Part shown: piece after piece, positions 24,662-32,052 of the stretch
How positions within the stretch are numbered: position 1 is the first letter of the stretch
Layout of the letters: each line of letters starts with the position of its first letter
Source: JAGNLA01 sp964472265
GTDB lineage: Bacteria; Caldisericota; Caldisericia; JAAYUI01
Length of the DNA: 32,052 bases
NCBI GenBank assembly: GCA_964472265.1
Contig: CAYYJO010000020.1
Coordinates: forward strand, 1-32,052
Direction of reading: 5' to 3'
The notes under the pieces: model-generated
What the model was told of the DNA's origin: nothing
The model's database searches: none
Seen by the model: only the letters and a program-made list of their open reading frames with translations
Translations under genes and position numbers: made by a program

Positions 24662-24890
24662 CTGCCAGAAATCGGCGGACTTGCTCCGCGATTTCCAGAA
24701 AACATTGATCAAAGGGATTTCGTACCCCTCAGCGTTAGCTGAGGCTTAAAACTCCCTCATCTGTCACTTCGTGACACCTTCTCCCGCTGACGCAGGCGAA
24801 GGAAAGTCTAATTCTTATCTTTGTTTGTCCCCCTTATCAAGGGGGGTACAGGGGAATTATATGGCGCTCCCAAATAATGTTTGAGGCATT

Positions 24891-24981
24891 ATAAACCCTC
24901 CGGCACTTCGTGCCACCTCCCTTCATAATGGAGGCAAAAAATATTGTTTTTTCTTATCTTTTTTGTTTATTACCACTTTGA
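24891..24981 (+). repeat. 91-bp direct repeat, copy 2
   Basis: This is the second copy of the block at 24571-24661, identical in 90 of 91 positions. Flanking sequence diverges immediately on both sides, although the same palindrome types follow in the same order. Confidence 0.92.
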
Positions 24982-25128
24982 ATTAATGAAATCATCTGGC
25001 TTTGCCAGTGATTTCAATACAAGAATAATCAAGGGGATCAGCTCTTTACCGGCGAAGCCATCAAAACTTTCCCTCGCCCGGACGTAGTCTGGGAGAGGGA
25101 TTAAGGGTAAGGGAGTTTATATAAAAAT

Positions 25129-25156
25129 AAAAACCCCGGATTTCTCCGGGGTTTTT
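25129..25156 (-). terminator. Intrinsic terminator of the DUF5666-repeat protein gene
   Basis: AAAAACCCCGGA (25129-25140) pairs with TCCGGGGTTTTT (25145-25156) around a four-base loop. Read on the minus strand it ends in a T-rich run, 17 bases after the stop at 25173. Confidence 0.9.
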
Positions 25157-25172
25157 AGGTTGAGTATTATTC

Positions 25173-28100
25173 TCACATAGTTATTGTTATGGTCTTTGAG
25201 TCCTGATCCCATAGCACTTCAGCGCCAAACAGCTCTGACATGAAGCGGATCGGAACCATTGTTCTGCCGGACTTGTCCTGTTCGGGAGCCTGCTTCATCG
25301 GGGTTGTGAGCCCGCCAACGAGTGCATCTGTACGCCCGATCCAGCAGATGATGATCTTCGACCCTTTTTGAAGGGTGATCCTCTTGTCAGACTGGTTCCA
25401 GGTCAGCGAAGCTCCAAAGGCTTCCGTGACGACCCTGAGCGGAACCATCGTTGATCCGTCCTTGATGTAAGGCGGAGCATCGATGAGCTGGTTTTTGCCG
25501 TTAACGCTCATTGCTCCAAGGCCGATTGTCAGCTTGATGATCGTCTTTGGTGGTGGCATTACAATCTTGGTCACAACAGTCTTTGTTCCCTTTTTGTCAT
25601 AGGTGAGCGTGACGTTCATGCCTTCCTTGAGGTCCGTGCATGCTGAAATCTTGTCGCCACTTGTGAGCTTTGTAGTTGTGGTCAGTTCAAATCTTTCAAC
25701 GCCGGCCGAGGTCTTCACAAACAGAACCTTCGAAGTGCAGTCTGTGAATACAACCGTTCCGGTTGCGGTGAGGTTTTCAACGATCTTGCCGGTTGTTTCG
25801 ACGGTTGCAGCGTTGAAGATGAAGGCGTTGCCGACTTCCGGCTGTCCTGTGACTGAGACCATTCCAACGGTTGCAAGGTCTGAAGCGGTTCCGATCTTGC
25901 CAAATACGATGACCTTCGTCTCAGCTGTGAACTTGACCTGGATATATCTGATTCCCTGGGCGTCATCAACCTTGACCCAGAAGAAATCCCTTGTGGTGTC
26001 GACTGAGACAACTTCGCCTTCAAAGGTTGTTGATTTTTCCTTATCAAACTCACTGGTGATGGTATCGGCTGAAACGAAGAGGTCGAAGGGGTCGAGCTTA
26101 CCGTTGACCGTAATTGATGAGCCCTTGGTGATGTCAGTGCAGGTTGCCTTTGTGCCGTTGACTGTGATTTCAGTCTGGGCGCTCATTCTGATAAGGACGT
26201 ACTTTGCGTCCGGGCTGCCGTCTGTTGCAATCCAGAAGAGGTTTTTGTCACAGAAGACGTCTGCAACTGTGCCTGTCTGGGTCACGACCGTTGCCTGTCT
26301 TGCGGAGAGGGCAAAGTTGTTGGTGGTCATTGAGTTGTTGACCGGGTCAAGGAGGCCTTCGACGTTCATGATGATGCCGACTCTGAGATCTTTGACGGTG
26401 AGTTTTTCGTTTCTGTAATCAAAGGTTGTTGATGGGTCGATCTTGATCGAGAAGATTTCAGAGGTGAGCGGTGAGACAACAGACTGGATCACTGGGCCAT
26501 TTGACTGGGTGTTTGTGATTTTTTCGAGCTTGATGTCGCCTGTTGAGTTGTTGATGTCGACAATTCTTCCAAACACCGAGAACTTGACTGGTGAGACCGG
26601 AAGGATTTCGATTGAGTCTGCATCGACTTTTGAGGTGTCTGAAGCATACTTGCCGATAACCTTGACCATGTATCCCGGCTTCACCTTGCCGCACTCGACC
26701 TTTTCCTGCTTGTAGAAGAAGTTGGCCGAAGAGGTGAGGTTGATTGTGATCTTCTTGCCTGAGTTGTATTCATCGGATCCTTTGACTGTTCCGGTTGAAC
26801 ATTCGAAGGACTCGACAGTCACCACTGACTGGTATGGGTCGCCAGCCTTGACTTCTCCGCTTGATCCTGAACCGCTTTCCGGTGGGGTTGTTTCTCCTCC
26901 GCCACTGCTTCCTCCACCGCCACTACCGCCGCCAGTGCCTGGTGGTGGTGTTGGTGGTGTGCTGCCTCCGCCACTGCTACCGCCGCCGCTTGTATCGATG
27001 GTTGCTTCAACCTTTGTGGCGATCTTGTTGCCGGTTGCAATGTCGACTTTGTATGTGACCTTGACGTACATGCCTGCATAAAGTGCGCTGCAGATGACTT
27101 TTTGGCCGTTGAGATAGAATTCAGTTGTGTCGTACACTTTGAACAGGACGCTCAGACCATCGTAACCCCTGACGAAGAGGTTTCCTGTTCCGCATGAGAT
27201 TGAGAGGATTGTACCTTCGTAGGTTGTGGAGCTACCAGTGTCGGTTGTTGCTTTCTTGTTGATTGTCTCCGCAATCATGCCGGTTTCTGCCGTGCATGTG
27301 CCTGCTATTTCAACAACATCGTCTTTTGCTATGTTTGTGCAGTCTGAGGCCAGGTTGTTGACAAGGAACAGGGTTGAGTCGGTGATTCTCATTGTAACGA
27401 GGACTGACCCGACTTTTACCGAGATTATCTTGTTTGTGCAGTCGACAAAGAAGACCGTTCCGGTGAGTGAGAATGGACCGTTGCAGTCGGAAGGTTCTGC
27501 AGCAGTTGCGTCCACTTTTGTGGCTGTGATTATATAATTTGAGATTGTTCCGACAATGACGACCTTCATGCCGATTGCAAGTCCCTGGCATGTTGAGAGA
27601 CTTGAATTGACCGTGATTACTGCTCCGGTGATCATGACATCAAGGTCTGCTTCGCCGATTCTCACTGTGAGCTTCTGAAGCGTGCAGTCCACTGATACGA
27701 TCGTTCCGGTGTAGGTGTCGAGTCCTGGAGTTGGCTGATTTTTAACGACAATCCTTGTGACTGTCATGGTTCCGCTGGTTGAATCGATTCTCGCCGTAAC
27801 CGTGATGACCATTAACGGAGCAAGGTCTGAGCATGATATTGCTACGCCGTTCCTGGTGATAATGCAGGCTGGGTCGAGTGGGAGATTGAGACCAGTGCCG
27901 TCTGCTTTTCTAACCATGATCATCCTTGTGTTGCAATTGATTGCTGAGATTTCTGCATCAAAGGTTGTTTCTGTCGGTAAAGGCGAGGTTCCAGACGAGA
28001 AGAATTCAATTTTTGTAATGGTTGATGTGGTGCCGGTGACGGTGAGTGTTATCTTGATTGCGTCACCAACCTGGATGTTTTCACAAGCTGCGATTGCTCC

Positions 28101-29498
28101 GTCGCGATAGAACTGAATCTGAAGCGGAACTGTGATCTGTCCATTGGATGTTTGAATGAGAACAAGCTTGTTTGTGCAGTTTATCTGAAGAACTGTGCCT
28201 GTTACAGTTTTTGTGTCCGGAGGCGTTGGTTCTGGTTCTGGAGGAGTCGGTTCTGGCGGTGTTGGGTCGGTTGATCTTGTAACGATAACTGTCTTTGCCG
28301 TGTAAGTTGTACCCTGAACCAGTCCGGAAACTGATGCCGTGTCGCCCACGAGGAGGTCGGTGCAGGATGAGTAGGTGTTGTTGATCTTTATCTCTGCTCC
28401 GGCAACAGTCATTCTGATGCTGCCAAGAGTGGTTGTGAGTGTGATGTACGGGCACTCGACGCTTGCAATGGTGCCAGAGGCGTTGAACAGCTTTGGACCT
28501 GACTGGGTTACTGTGATTGTTTCTGCGACGTACTCGCCATCATCGGTCTCACCAGAGATTGAGACTTCGTCACCAGCTGTAAGTGATTCACAGAAGATTT
28601 CCTTGCCGTCTTTGTAGATGTTTGCTGATTTGATGTTGACTGGAACTGTGCCCTGTGATGTGCTAAGCATCATCTGTCCTGAAGCACAGTTGATTGCTGC
28701 GATTGTGCCTGAAAGTACGAATGGTTTCCTCTGGGTCTGTGCGGCTACGATCTTGGCTGTAATTGTGTTGCCACTCTTGATTGCTGAAATGGACACTGTC
28801 ATGCCTGACGCGAGAGACTGGCATGATGAAGCTTTGCCATTGATGTTGATTGTGGCTGAACCAACATTGACCGTGTAGAGCTGTCCTGAGGCCAAAACCG
28901 AGATCTCCGGGCAGTTTACCGACTGGATGACCCCCTGAATGGTTAGCTCAGTTGACGGCGTGGTTGCCGAGACCGAATCCGCAACGTAGCTACCACCTAC
29001 CATTTTACCGGCAATAGAGGCCATGTCACCGATTTCCAGTTCGGAGCAGCTGATGGCTCTGCCGTCTTTTGTGATTGACGCTCCAGAGATGTCGAAGCTG
29101 ATCGTTCCATACTGCGTTGAAGCCGTGAGTGAATTTGGGCATCCGAGGCTTAAAATCTTGCCATTGAGCCTGAATGTCTTCTCCTGCTGTGCGCCTGTGG
29201 CAGAAATGAAGGTTGCCACGAGCACGCCATCCTCGATGTTACCCGACGCTGTGGCAGTCATTCCAACCGCAAGCTCATCACAGCTGGAGATTGCTCCGTT
29301 GACTGTGATGGAAGTGGTTGAGGTCATGCGAACCTGCATCGAGTCCCCTCGAGTTGTGTACATGATGACCATTTGGCCGGAAGAGCAATTTAGGCCAGTG
29401 ATCTTTCCTGTAACTGCCGCTGCTGCATTTGCTCCAAACATTGGGAGCGCGCCCATTATCAGCATTGTGGCGAGGATGCATACTGCAAATCTTTTCAT
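25173..29498 (-). CDS. Giant secreted protein of 15 DUF5666-like modules with a C-terminal stalk domain
   Basis: The protein has 1441 residues from ATG 29498. This start is chosen because the GGGGG-type ribosome binding site is six bases upstream. An ATG two codons earlier at 29504 touches it directly. The signal peptide ends about FGANAAAA. Fifteen DUF5666-like modules of 75-100 residues follow, each reading like TGTI.S..C..., strands, ..ITVNG...SC.dL..GM.V.v.G. Thirteen carry both Cys, one after the first strand and one before the DL..G turn. Modules 12 and 14 lack both. A Gly/Ser/Pro linker (about 836-885) separates modules 10 and 11. The end (about 1318-1441) is a stalk domain (STMVPLRVVTEAFGASLTWN, RTMVPIRFMSELFGAEVLWD). 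I infer a long extracellular fibre or matrix protein with one disulfide per module. Confidence 0.85.
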   Translation of the reverse strand: MKRFAVCILATMLIMGALPMFGANAAAAVTGKITGLNCSSGQMVIMYTTRGDSMQVRMTSTTSITVNGAISSCDELAVGMTATASGNIEDGVLVATFISATGAQQEKTFRLNGKILSLGCPNSLTASTQYGTISFDISGASITKDGRAISCSELEIGDMASIAGKMVGGSYVADSVSATTPSTELTIQGVIQSVNCPEISVLASGQLYTVNVGSATININGKASSCQSLASGMTVSISAIKSGNTITAKIVAAQTQRKPFVLSGTIAAINCASGQMMLSTSQGTVPVNIKSANIYKDGKEIFCESLTAGDEVSISGETDDGEYVAETITVTQSGPKLFNASGTIASVECPYITLTTTLGSIRMTVAGAEIKINNTYSSCTDLLVGDTASVSGLVQGTTYTAKTVIVTRSTDPTPPEPTPPEPEPTPPDTKTVTGTVLQINCTNKLVLIQTSNGQITVPLQIQFYRDGAIAACENIQVGDAIKITLTVTGTTSTITKIEFFSSGTSPLPTETTFDAEISAINCNTRMIMVRKADGTGLNLPLDPACIITRNGVAISCSDLAPLMVITVTARIDSTSGTMTVTRIVVKNQPTPGLDTYTGTIVSVDCTLQKLTVRIGEADLDVMITGAVITVNSSLSTCQGLAIGMKVVIVGTISNYIITATKVDATAAEPSDCNGPFSLTGTVFFVDCTNKIISVKVGSVLVTMRITDSTLFLVNNLASDCTNIAKDDVVEIAGTCTAETGMIAETINKKATTDTGSSTTYEGTILSISCGTGNLFVRGYDGLSVLFKVYDTTEFYLNGQKVICSALYAGMYVKVTYKVDIATGNKIATKVEATIDTSGGGSSGGGSTPPTPPPGTGGGSGGGGSSGGGETTPPESGSGSSGEVKAGDPYQSVVTVESFECSTGTVKGSDEYNSGKKITINLTSSANFFYKQEKVECGKVKPGYMVKVIGKYASDTSKVDADSIEILPVSPVKFSVFGRIVDINNSTGDIKLEKITNTQSNGPVIQSVVSPLTSEIFSIKIDPSTTFDYRNEKLTVKDLRVGIIMNVEGLLDPVNNSMTTNNFALSARQATVVTQTGTVADVFCDKNLFWIATDGSPDAKYVLIRMSAQTEITVNGTKATCTDITKGSSITVNGKLDPFDLFVSADTITSEFDKEKSTTFEGEVVSVDTTRDFFWVKVDDAQGIRYIQVKFTAETKVIVFGKIGTASDLATVGMVSVTGQPEVGNAFIFNAATVETTGKIVENLTATGTVVFTDCTSKVLFVKTSAGVERFELTTTTKLTSGDKISACTDLKEGMNVTLTYDKKGTKTVVTKIVMPPPKTIIKLTIGLGAMSVNGKNQLIDAPPYIKDGSTMVPLRVVTEAFGASLTWNQSDKRITLQKGSKIIICWIGRTDALVGGLTTPMKQAPEQDKSGRTMVPIRFMSELFGAEVLWDQDSKTITITM

Positions 29499-29560
29499 TT
29501 TCATCCCCCTTTAAGGATATTTGATTCAAGTACTTGGCAACACTTAAAAAGGTTCAAACT

Positions 29561-29586
29561 AAAAAGCCCCCTTTTTCGGGGGCTTT
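29561..29586 (-). terminator. Intrinsic terminator of the paired lipoprotein genes
   Basis: AAAGCCCCC and GGGGGCTTT form a nine-base stem around six bases. On the minus strand a TTTTTAGTTT tract follows. It separates the lipoprotein pair from the DUF5666-repeat gene. Confidence 0.88.
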
Positions 29587-29629
29587 GGGGTTGTCAAAAT
29601 GATATTTTCGGTTTAGTTTCTAAAAATTA

Positions 29630-30187
29630 CTATTTCTTTTCACAGCCACAGTCTTTGTAGACAGAACCCTCATAGGTAACCTTTGTCCAGCCAGGGTATG
29701 CGCTCAGTTTCCAGACATGGATTTCAATGGATTTCTTGCCGTCTGAGAGGATATAGTAGCCGTGCTCGTCAACAACGATGTAAACCTTTGGATCCCTGCC
29801 TGCGCCCGTGTCAAGCTTGTAGCCGTAGCTCTGGTAGTTCTTGTCGAACCACTCAAAAACATCTCTTGGCTCGCCTTTGTGGAATGTCTGGGCGTTGATG
29901 TCAGTTGCCTGGGAAGTGAGGGGATTCTGGTAGATATCCGGTTTGCCGAGTTGGTCTGCCGGCATGAACTCTGGATTTTCAAAGACAGGAACAAATTTTG
30001 AAAGCTGTGAAGCCCATCCATCGTTTGGCTTGAACGGGATTACTGCAGCTTCTGGAGTTACGATCTCAGGGAGCTTTGCATCCTTGGCTACCGGATCGAG
30101 CAGTTTTTCATTATCAATAATTGTTCCTGACTGGCATGCAGCCAGGAGAAAAACGACAGCAGCAACAACAAAGCCAAGTTTCTTCAC
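29630..30187 (-). CDS. Lipoprotein of unknown function (paralogue of the upstream gene)
   Basis: The protein has 185 residues. GTG 30187 is chosen because AAGGAG lies five bases upstream and a signal peptide follows at once (MKKLGFVVAAVVFLLAAC, lipobox Cys18). The mature part has a low-complexity start and then DVFEWFDKNYQSYGYKLD, YYILSDGKKSIEIHVWK and WTKVTYEGSVYKDCGC. This order (aromatic WF-acidic-K helix, Gly-aromatic, SDGK..IEI strand, T.VTY strand) recurs in the gene upstream. The start overlaps that gene's stop (GTGA, 30184-30187), so the two are translationally coupled. I recognise no family. Confidence 0.8.
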   Translation of the reverse strand: MKKLGFVVAAVVFLLAACQSGTIIDNEKLLDPVAKDAKLPEIVTPEAAVIPFKPNDGWASQLSKFVPVFENPEFMPADQLGKPDIYQNPLTSQATDINAQTFHKGEPRDVFEWFDKNYQSYGYKLDTGAGRDPKVYIVVDEHGYYILSDGKKSIEIHVWKLSAYPGWTKVTYEGSVYKDCGCEKK

Positions 30188-30684
30188 TTTGTCTCCTTTG
30201 TGCACAGATAAGTGATCATCGTCCTGGTGTCGGCCGTGTTTCGATTTATTGAAATCTCCAGCCTTTCACCATTCTTTATTGACGTGATCTTGCCTTCTTT
30301 GTAGTTTTCATCGTACGGACGACTGTAAATATTTGTCCAGCCGTCATTTCCAAGCTCCTTTTCGTACCAGGCATAAACATAGGCAGCCAGGTAAGAGGTT
30401 TCAATACAACCGTCGAAAATGACAGCATCACCGATGCTTGTCTCATCTTCTGGAGCCATTTGCAGAGGTCGCTCCTGATTTTCAGTTGATGGGCTGAAAA
30501 TGGGAACTCCCCTGACCGTCAAGTCCCTTTTTTGAACCGAGTCAGGTTCCGGCAGCTTCATCACCGAACCTGAACCTGGATTGCACGAAGCAAATATTGC
30601 AATGGTGGAAGCCATCAGGGTGATTGCCAGAAGTGTGGCCTGAACCCTTCGCAATATAGATAAGTTCAAGTTTTGTTGAAACAT
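30184..30684 (-). CDS. Lipoprotein of unknown function (first of a tandem pair)
   Basis: The protein has 166 residues. A basic N-terminus with two Arg and a hydrophobic core lead to Cys34 (IFASC), a lipobox-like site. The mature part contains AYVYAWYEKELGNDGWTNIY, ITSIKNGERLEISINR and TMITYLCTK, in the same order as the neighbouring lipoprotein. Start ATG 30684 has no ribosome binding site and lies about ten bases after a good -10 element, so the mRNA may be almost leaderless. An internal TTG before the RR pair is an alternative start. It is divergent from gyrB. Function is unknown. Confidence 0.78.
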   Translation of the reverse strand: MFQQNLNLSILRRVQATLLAITLMASTIAIFASCNPGSGSVMKLPEPDSVQKRDLTVRGVPIFSPSTENQERPLQMAPEDETSIGDAVIFDGCIETSYLAAYVYAWYEKELGNDGWTNIYSRPYDENYKEGKITSIKNGERLEISINRNTADTRTMITYLCTKETK

Positions 30685-30723
30685 TACGGCTTCAATGTTA
30701 ACATAATCAGGTTAGCTTCTCAA
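30676..30723. promoter_or_regulatory. Symmetric bidirectional promoter between the lipoprotein pair and gyrB
   Basis: Plus strand: TTGAAA (30676-30681), 17 bases, TAACAT (30699-30704). Minus strand: TTGAGA (30723-30718), 17 bases, TAACAT (30700-30695). The two -10 elements are the two strands of one palindrome, ATGTTAACAT (30695-30704). The plus start should give gyrB a leader of about 23 bases with AAGGAG at 30722-30727. The minus start would fall about four bases before ATG 30684. Confidence 0.65.
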
Positions 30724-30733
30724 GGAGAAATAA

Positions 30734-32052
30734 ATGACAGAGAACAAGTATGATGCCAGCAGCATAGTCGTGCTCGAAGGCATGGAGCATGTCAGAAAAC
30801 GTCCGGCTATGTACATCGGCACGACAGACCTGCGTGGTTTGCACCATCTGGTCTATGAGGTCGTGGACAACTCCATTGACGAGGCAATGGCTGGCCATTG
30901 CAAAAAGATTATCGTGACAATGCACCTTGACGGGTCAATCTCAATCGAGGACGACGGACGAGGTTTTCCGGTCGACCTTCACCCCCAGCTTGGCATTCCA
31001 GGTGTGACAGTAGCCCTAACCAAGCTCAACGCAGGCGGCAAGTTCAACAAGGACACATACAAGGTTTCGGGTGGTCTTCACGGCGTCGGCGTTTCAGTTG
31101 TAAACGCCCTTTCCTCATGGCTCACGGTTGTGGTCAAGAGGGACGGCAAGATTTTCCGTCAGCGCTTCAGACAAGGACAGGTTGAAACCGACCTCGAAGT
31201 GACTGGCCAAACCGACAAGACAGGCACAATTGTCACATTCAAGCCTGATGCAGAAATATTTGAAAACATAGAATTCAGCTACACCACAATCAGCCACAGA
31301 CTCAGGGAGCTTGCATACCTGAACTCAGGTGTTGATATAACCGTCACCGATGAAATTTCCGGAAAATCCGAAAACTACAAATTCGATGGCGGTCTCTCGG
31401 AATTTGTCACCTATCTTTCAGAAGGCAAAGATTCCATCCAGAGAGAGGTCGTCAACCTCAAAGGCGTACAGGACGACATATACATCGAGTGCGCAATGCA
31501 GTACACAACCGGTTTCGGTGAAACCCTTTTCTCGTTCGTCAACTCAATCACAACCATTGACGGCGGCATGCATGTCACCGGTTTCCACATGGCATTGACA
31601 AGGGTTCTCAACGACAAGGCCAAACTCCTAGGAATCATCAAGGATGACAAGCCCGAGAGCACCCTCGCAGGTGAAGATACACGCGACGGCTTGGTCGTAG
31701 TGCTTTCAATCAGGATTCAGGATCCACAGTTCGAAGGCCAGACGAAGGGAAGACTTGGAAACCTGTCTGCAAAGACAGCAGTTGACCGCTTCATTTCCGA
31801 AAAACTGAGCATCGCTTTCGACCGCGACACAAACATGGTCAAGGCAATCCTGGAAAAGTGCCTTCTCGCCAAGCGTGCAAGGGAAGCTGCAAAACAGGCT
31901 CGCGACCTCGTCAGAAGGAAAAGCCTTCTTGAATCATCGGTTCTTCCAGGCAAACTCGCCGACTGCGCAGAAAAAGACCCATCCAGATCAGAACTGTTCA
32001 TCGTCGAGGGCGACTCGGCCGGTGGCAACGCAAAGCAGGGAAGGGACAGGAA
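30734..32052 (+). CDS. gyrB: DNA gyrase subunit B (3' end cut off by the window)
   Basis: GyrB is the ATPase subunit of DNA gyrase, which introduces negative supercoils with GyrA in the cytoplasm. The visible 439 residues cover the ATPase (GHKL) domain, the transducer and the start of the TOPRIM domain. Seen are GMEHVRKRPAMYIG (16-29), EVVDNSIDEAMAG with the Mg-binding Asn, EDDGRGFPV, GGLHGVGVSVVNAL (the ATP-lid glycine motif), QTKGRLGN, and the TOPRIM signature EGDSAGG starting at residue 425, the same place as in E. coli GyrB. ParE is the alternative, but length and spacing to EGDSAGG fit GyrB. ATG 30734 follows AAGGAG by six bases. No dnaA, dnaN, recF or gyrA is visible on the upstream side. 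Confidence 0.95.
   Translation, partial: MTENKYDASSIVVLEGMEHVRKRPAMYIGTTDLRGLHHLVYEVVDNSIDEAMAGHCKKIIVTMHLDGSISIEDDGRGFPVDLHPQLGIPGVTVALTKLNAGGKFNKDTYKVSGGLHGVGVSVVNALSSWLTVVVKRDGKIFRQRFRQGQVETDLEVTGQTDKTGTIVTFKPDAEIFENIEFSYTTISHRLRELAYLNSGVDITVTDEISGKSENYKFDGGLSEFVTYLSEGKDSIQREVVNLKGVQDDIYIECAMQYTTGFGETLFSFVNSITTIDGGMHVTGFHMALTRVLNDKAKLLGIIKDDKPESTLAGEDTRDGLVVVLSIRIQDPQFEGQTKGRLGNLSAKTAVDRFISEKLSIAFDRDTNMVKAILEKCLLAKRAREAAKQARDLVRRKSLLESSVLPGKLADCAEKDPSRSELFIVEGDSAGGNAKQGRDR

Larger units (their letters stand above)
24410..25128. repeat. Gene-free mosaic of palindromic elements in two diverged tandem units
   Basis: No gene is visible here. Two units in the same order fill the region: about 24451-24718 and 24752-25040. 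Each has (B) a CTCCCTCAT..GGCGAAGG element with a TTC-loop hairpin, (C) a CCCCCTT..AAGGGGG hairpin, (A) a 91-bp block with GGCAC-TTC-GTGCC, and (D) a GAAATC..GATTTC hairpin. Stems differ between copies while staying paired: GGCT/AGCC at 24462-24472 against TGTCAC/GTGACA at 24762-24776. CCTCAGC-GTTA-GCTGAGG (24727-24744) lies between the units. A further palindrome, CCCTC..GAGGG, is at 25071-25099. This is the signature of REP/BIME-like or miniature palindromic elements. There is no transposase or clear terminal inverted repeat. Confidence 0.8.

Noticed and set aside
24571..24981. CRISPR array or insertion sequence in the repeat region
   Set aside because: There are only two copies of a 91-bp block 320 bases apart, no regular spacers, no cas genes, no transposase and no terminal inverted repeats with target duplication.
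25603..26418. Long plus-strand ORF (271 codons) and several others opposite the DUF5666-repeat gene
   Set aside because: These are antisense shadows of a repetitive, codon-biased gene. They are rich in Ser/Val/Thr from the reversed repeat, with no ribosome binding site and no domain.
2126..29498. Copper amine oxidase enzymes
   Set aside because: Only the N-terminal stalk-type module is present. The catalytic beta-sandwich with the topaquinone Tyr and the copper His residues is absent in every case.
1..32052. tRNA, rRNA or other standard structured RNA genes
   Set aside because: I looked through the intergenic gaps on both strands and saw no cloverleaf, rRNA or known small-RNA signature. The remaining gaps are short or explained by promoters, terminators and palindromes.

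Overview
The window looks like a piece of chromosome from an uncultivated, deep-branching bacterium with a Gram-negative-style envelope. Almost every large gene starts with a Sec signal peptide or a lipoprotein lipobox. Promoters are ordinary sigma-70 type, and ribosome binding sites are strong AGGAGG-like sequences, sometimes used with GTG or TTG starts. Several big secreted proteins end in a copper-amine-oxidase-N-like 'stalk' domain and carry PQQ-like, FN3-like or DUF5666-like modules. Together with a fused double ThyX this reminds me of Candidatus Riflebacteria/Ozemobacteria-type genomes, but that is an impression and not a measured placement.

Layout. (1) 1-4600 is an AT-richer graveyard: an orphan RHS core fragment and RHS-tail/immunity-like ORFs on the minus strand, facing a 5'-truncated, frameshifted PQQ-repeat/stalk pseudogene on the plus strand, then a second stalk-domain remnant. 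Three reading-frame breaks here lie at short A runs, and each would be repaired by one extra A. (2) 4656-6832 holds metK, translationally coupled to a lipoprotein with a metallo-beta-lactamase/ComEC-like fold whose metal ligands are gone. (3) 6898-10519 is a secreted family 2 glycoside hydrolase with its own promoter. (4) 10552-12691 is a three-gene signalling operon: a membrane-anchored protein with a duplicated DRPWN motif, a CheY-like receiver, and a GAF plus HD-GYP-like protein that has lost its HD dyad. (5) 12698-15806 is a large secreted FN3/stalk protein. (6) 15849-16470 is a GNAT acetyltransferase.

(7) 16641-21835 is a tightly packed plus-strand operon: HD hydrolase, fused tandem ThyX, GT-C-like membrane protein, and a lipoprotein with a C-terminal thioredoxin fold (CGSC). 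It begins at a near-consensus promoter and ends at a strong terminator. (8) 21844-24409 is a secreted PQQ/FN3/stalk protein related to the pseudogene in region 1. (9) 24410-25172 has no gene. It is a mosaic of small palindromes in a duplicated unit, including a 91-bp direct repeat with one mismatch. (10) 25173-29498 is a 1441-residue secreted protein of 15 DUF5666-like modules, 13 of them with a conserved cysteine pair, plus a C-terminal stalk domain. (11) 29561-30684 carries two overlapping, apparently paralogous lipoprotein genes. (12) 30734 to the right edge is gyrB, cut off by the window. It is divergent from the lipoproteins and appears to share with them a symmetric promoter built on one palindromic -10 element.

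How it fits together: housekeeping genes (metK, thyX, gyrB) are interleaved with a large, mostly uncharacterised cell-surface repertoire. No phage, CRISPR array, tRNA, rRNA or intact insertion sequence is visible.
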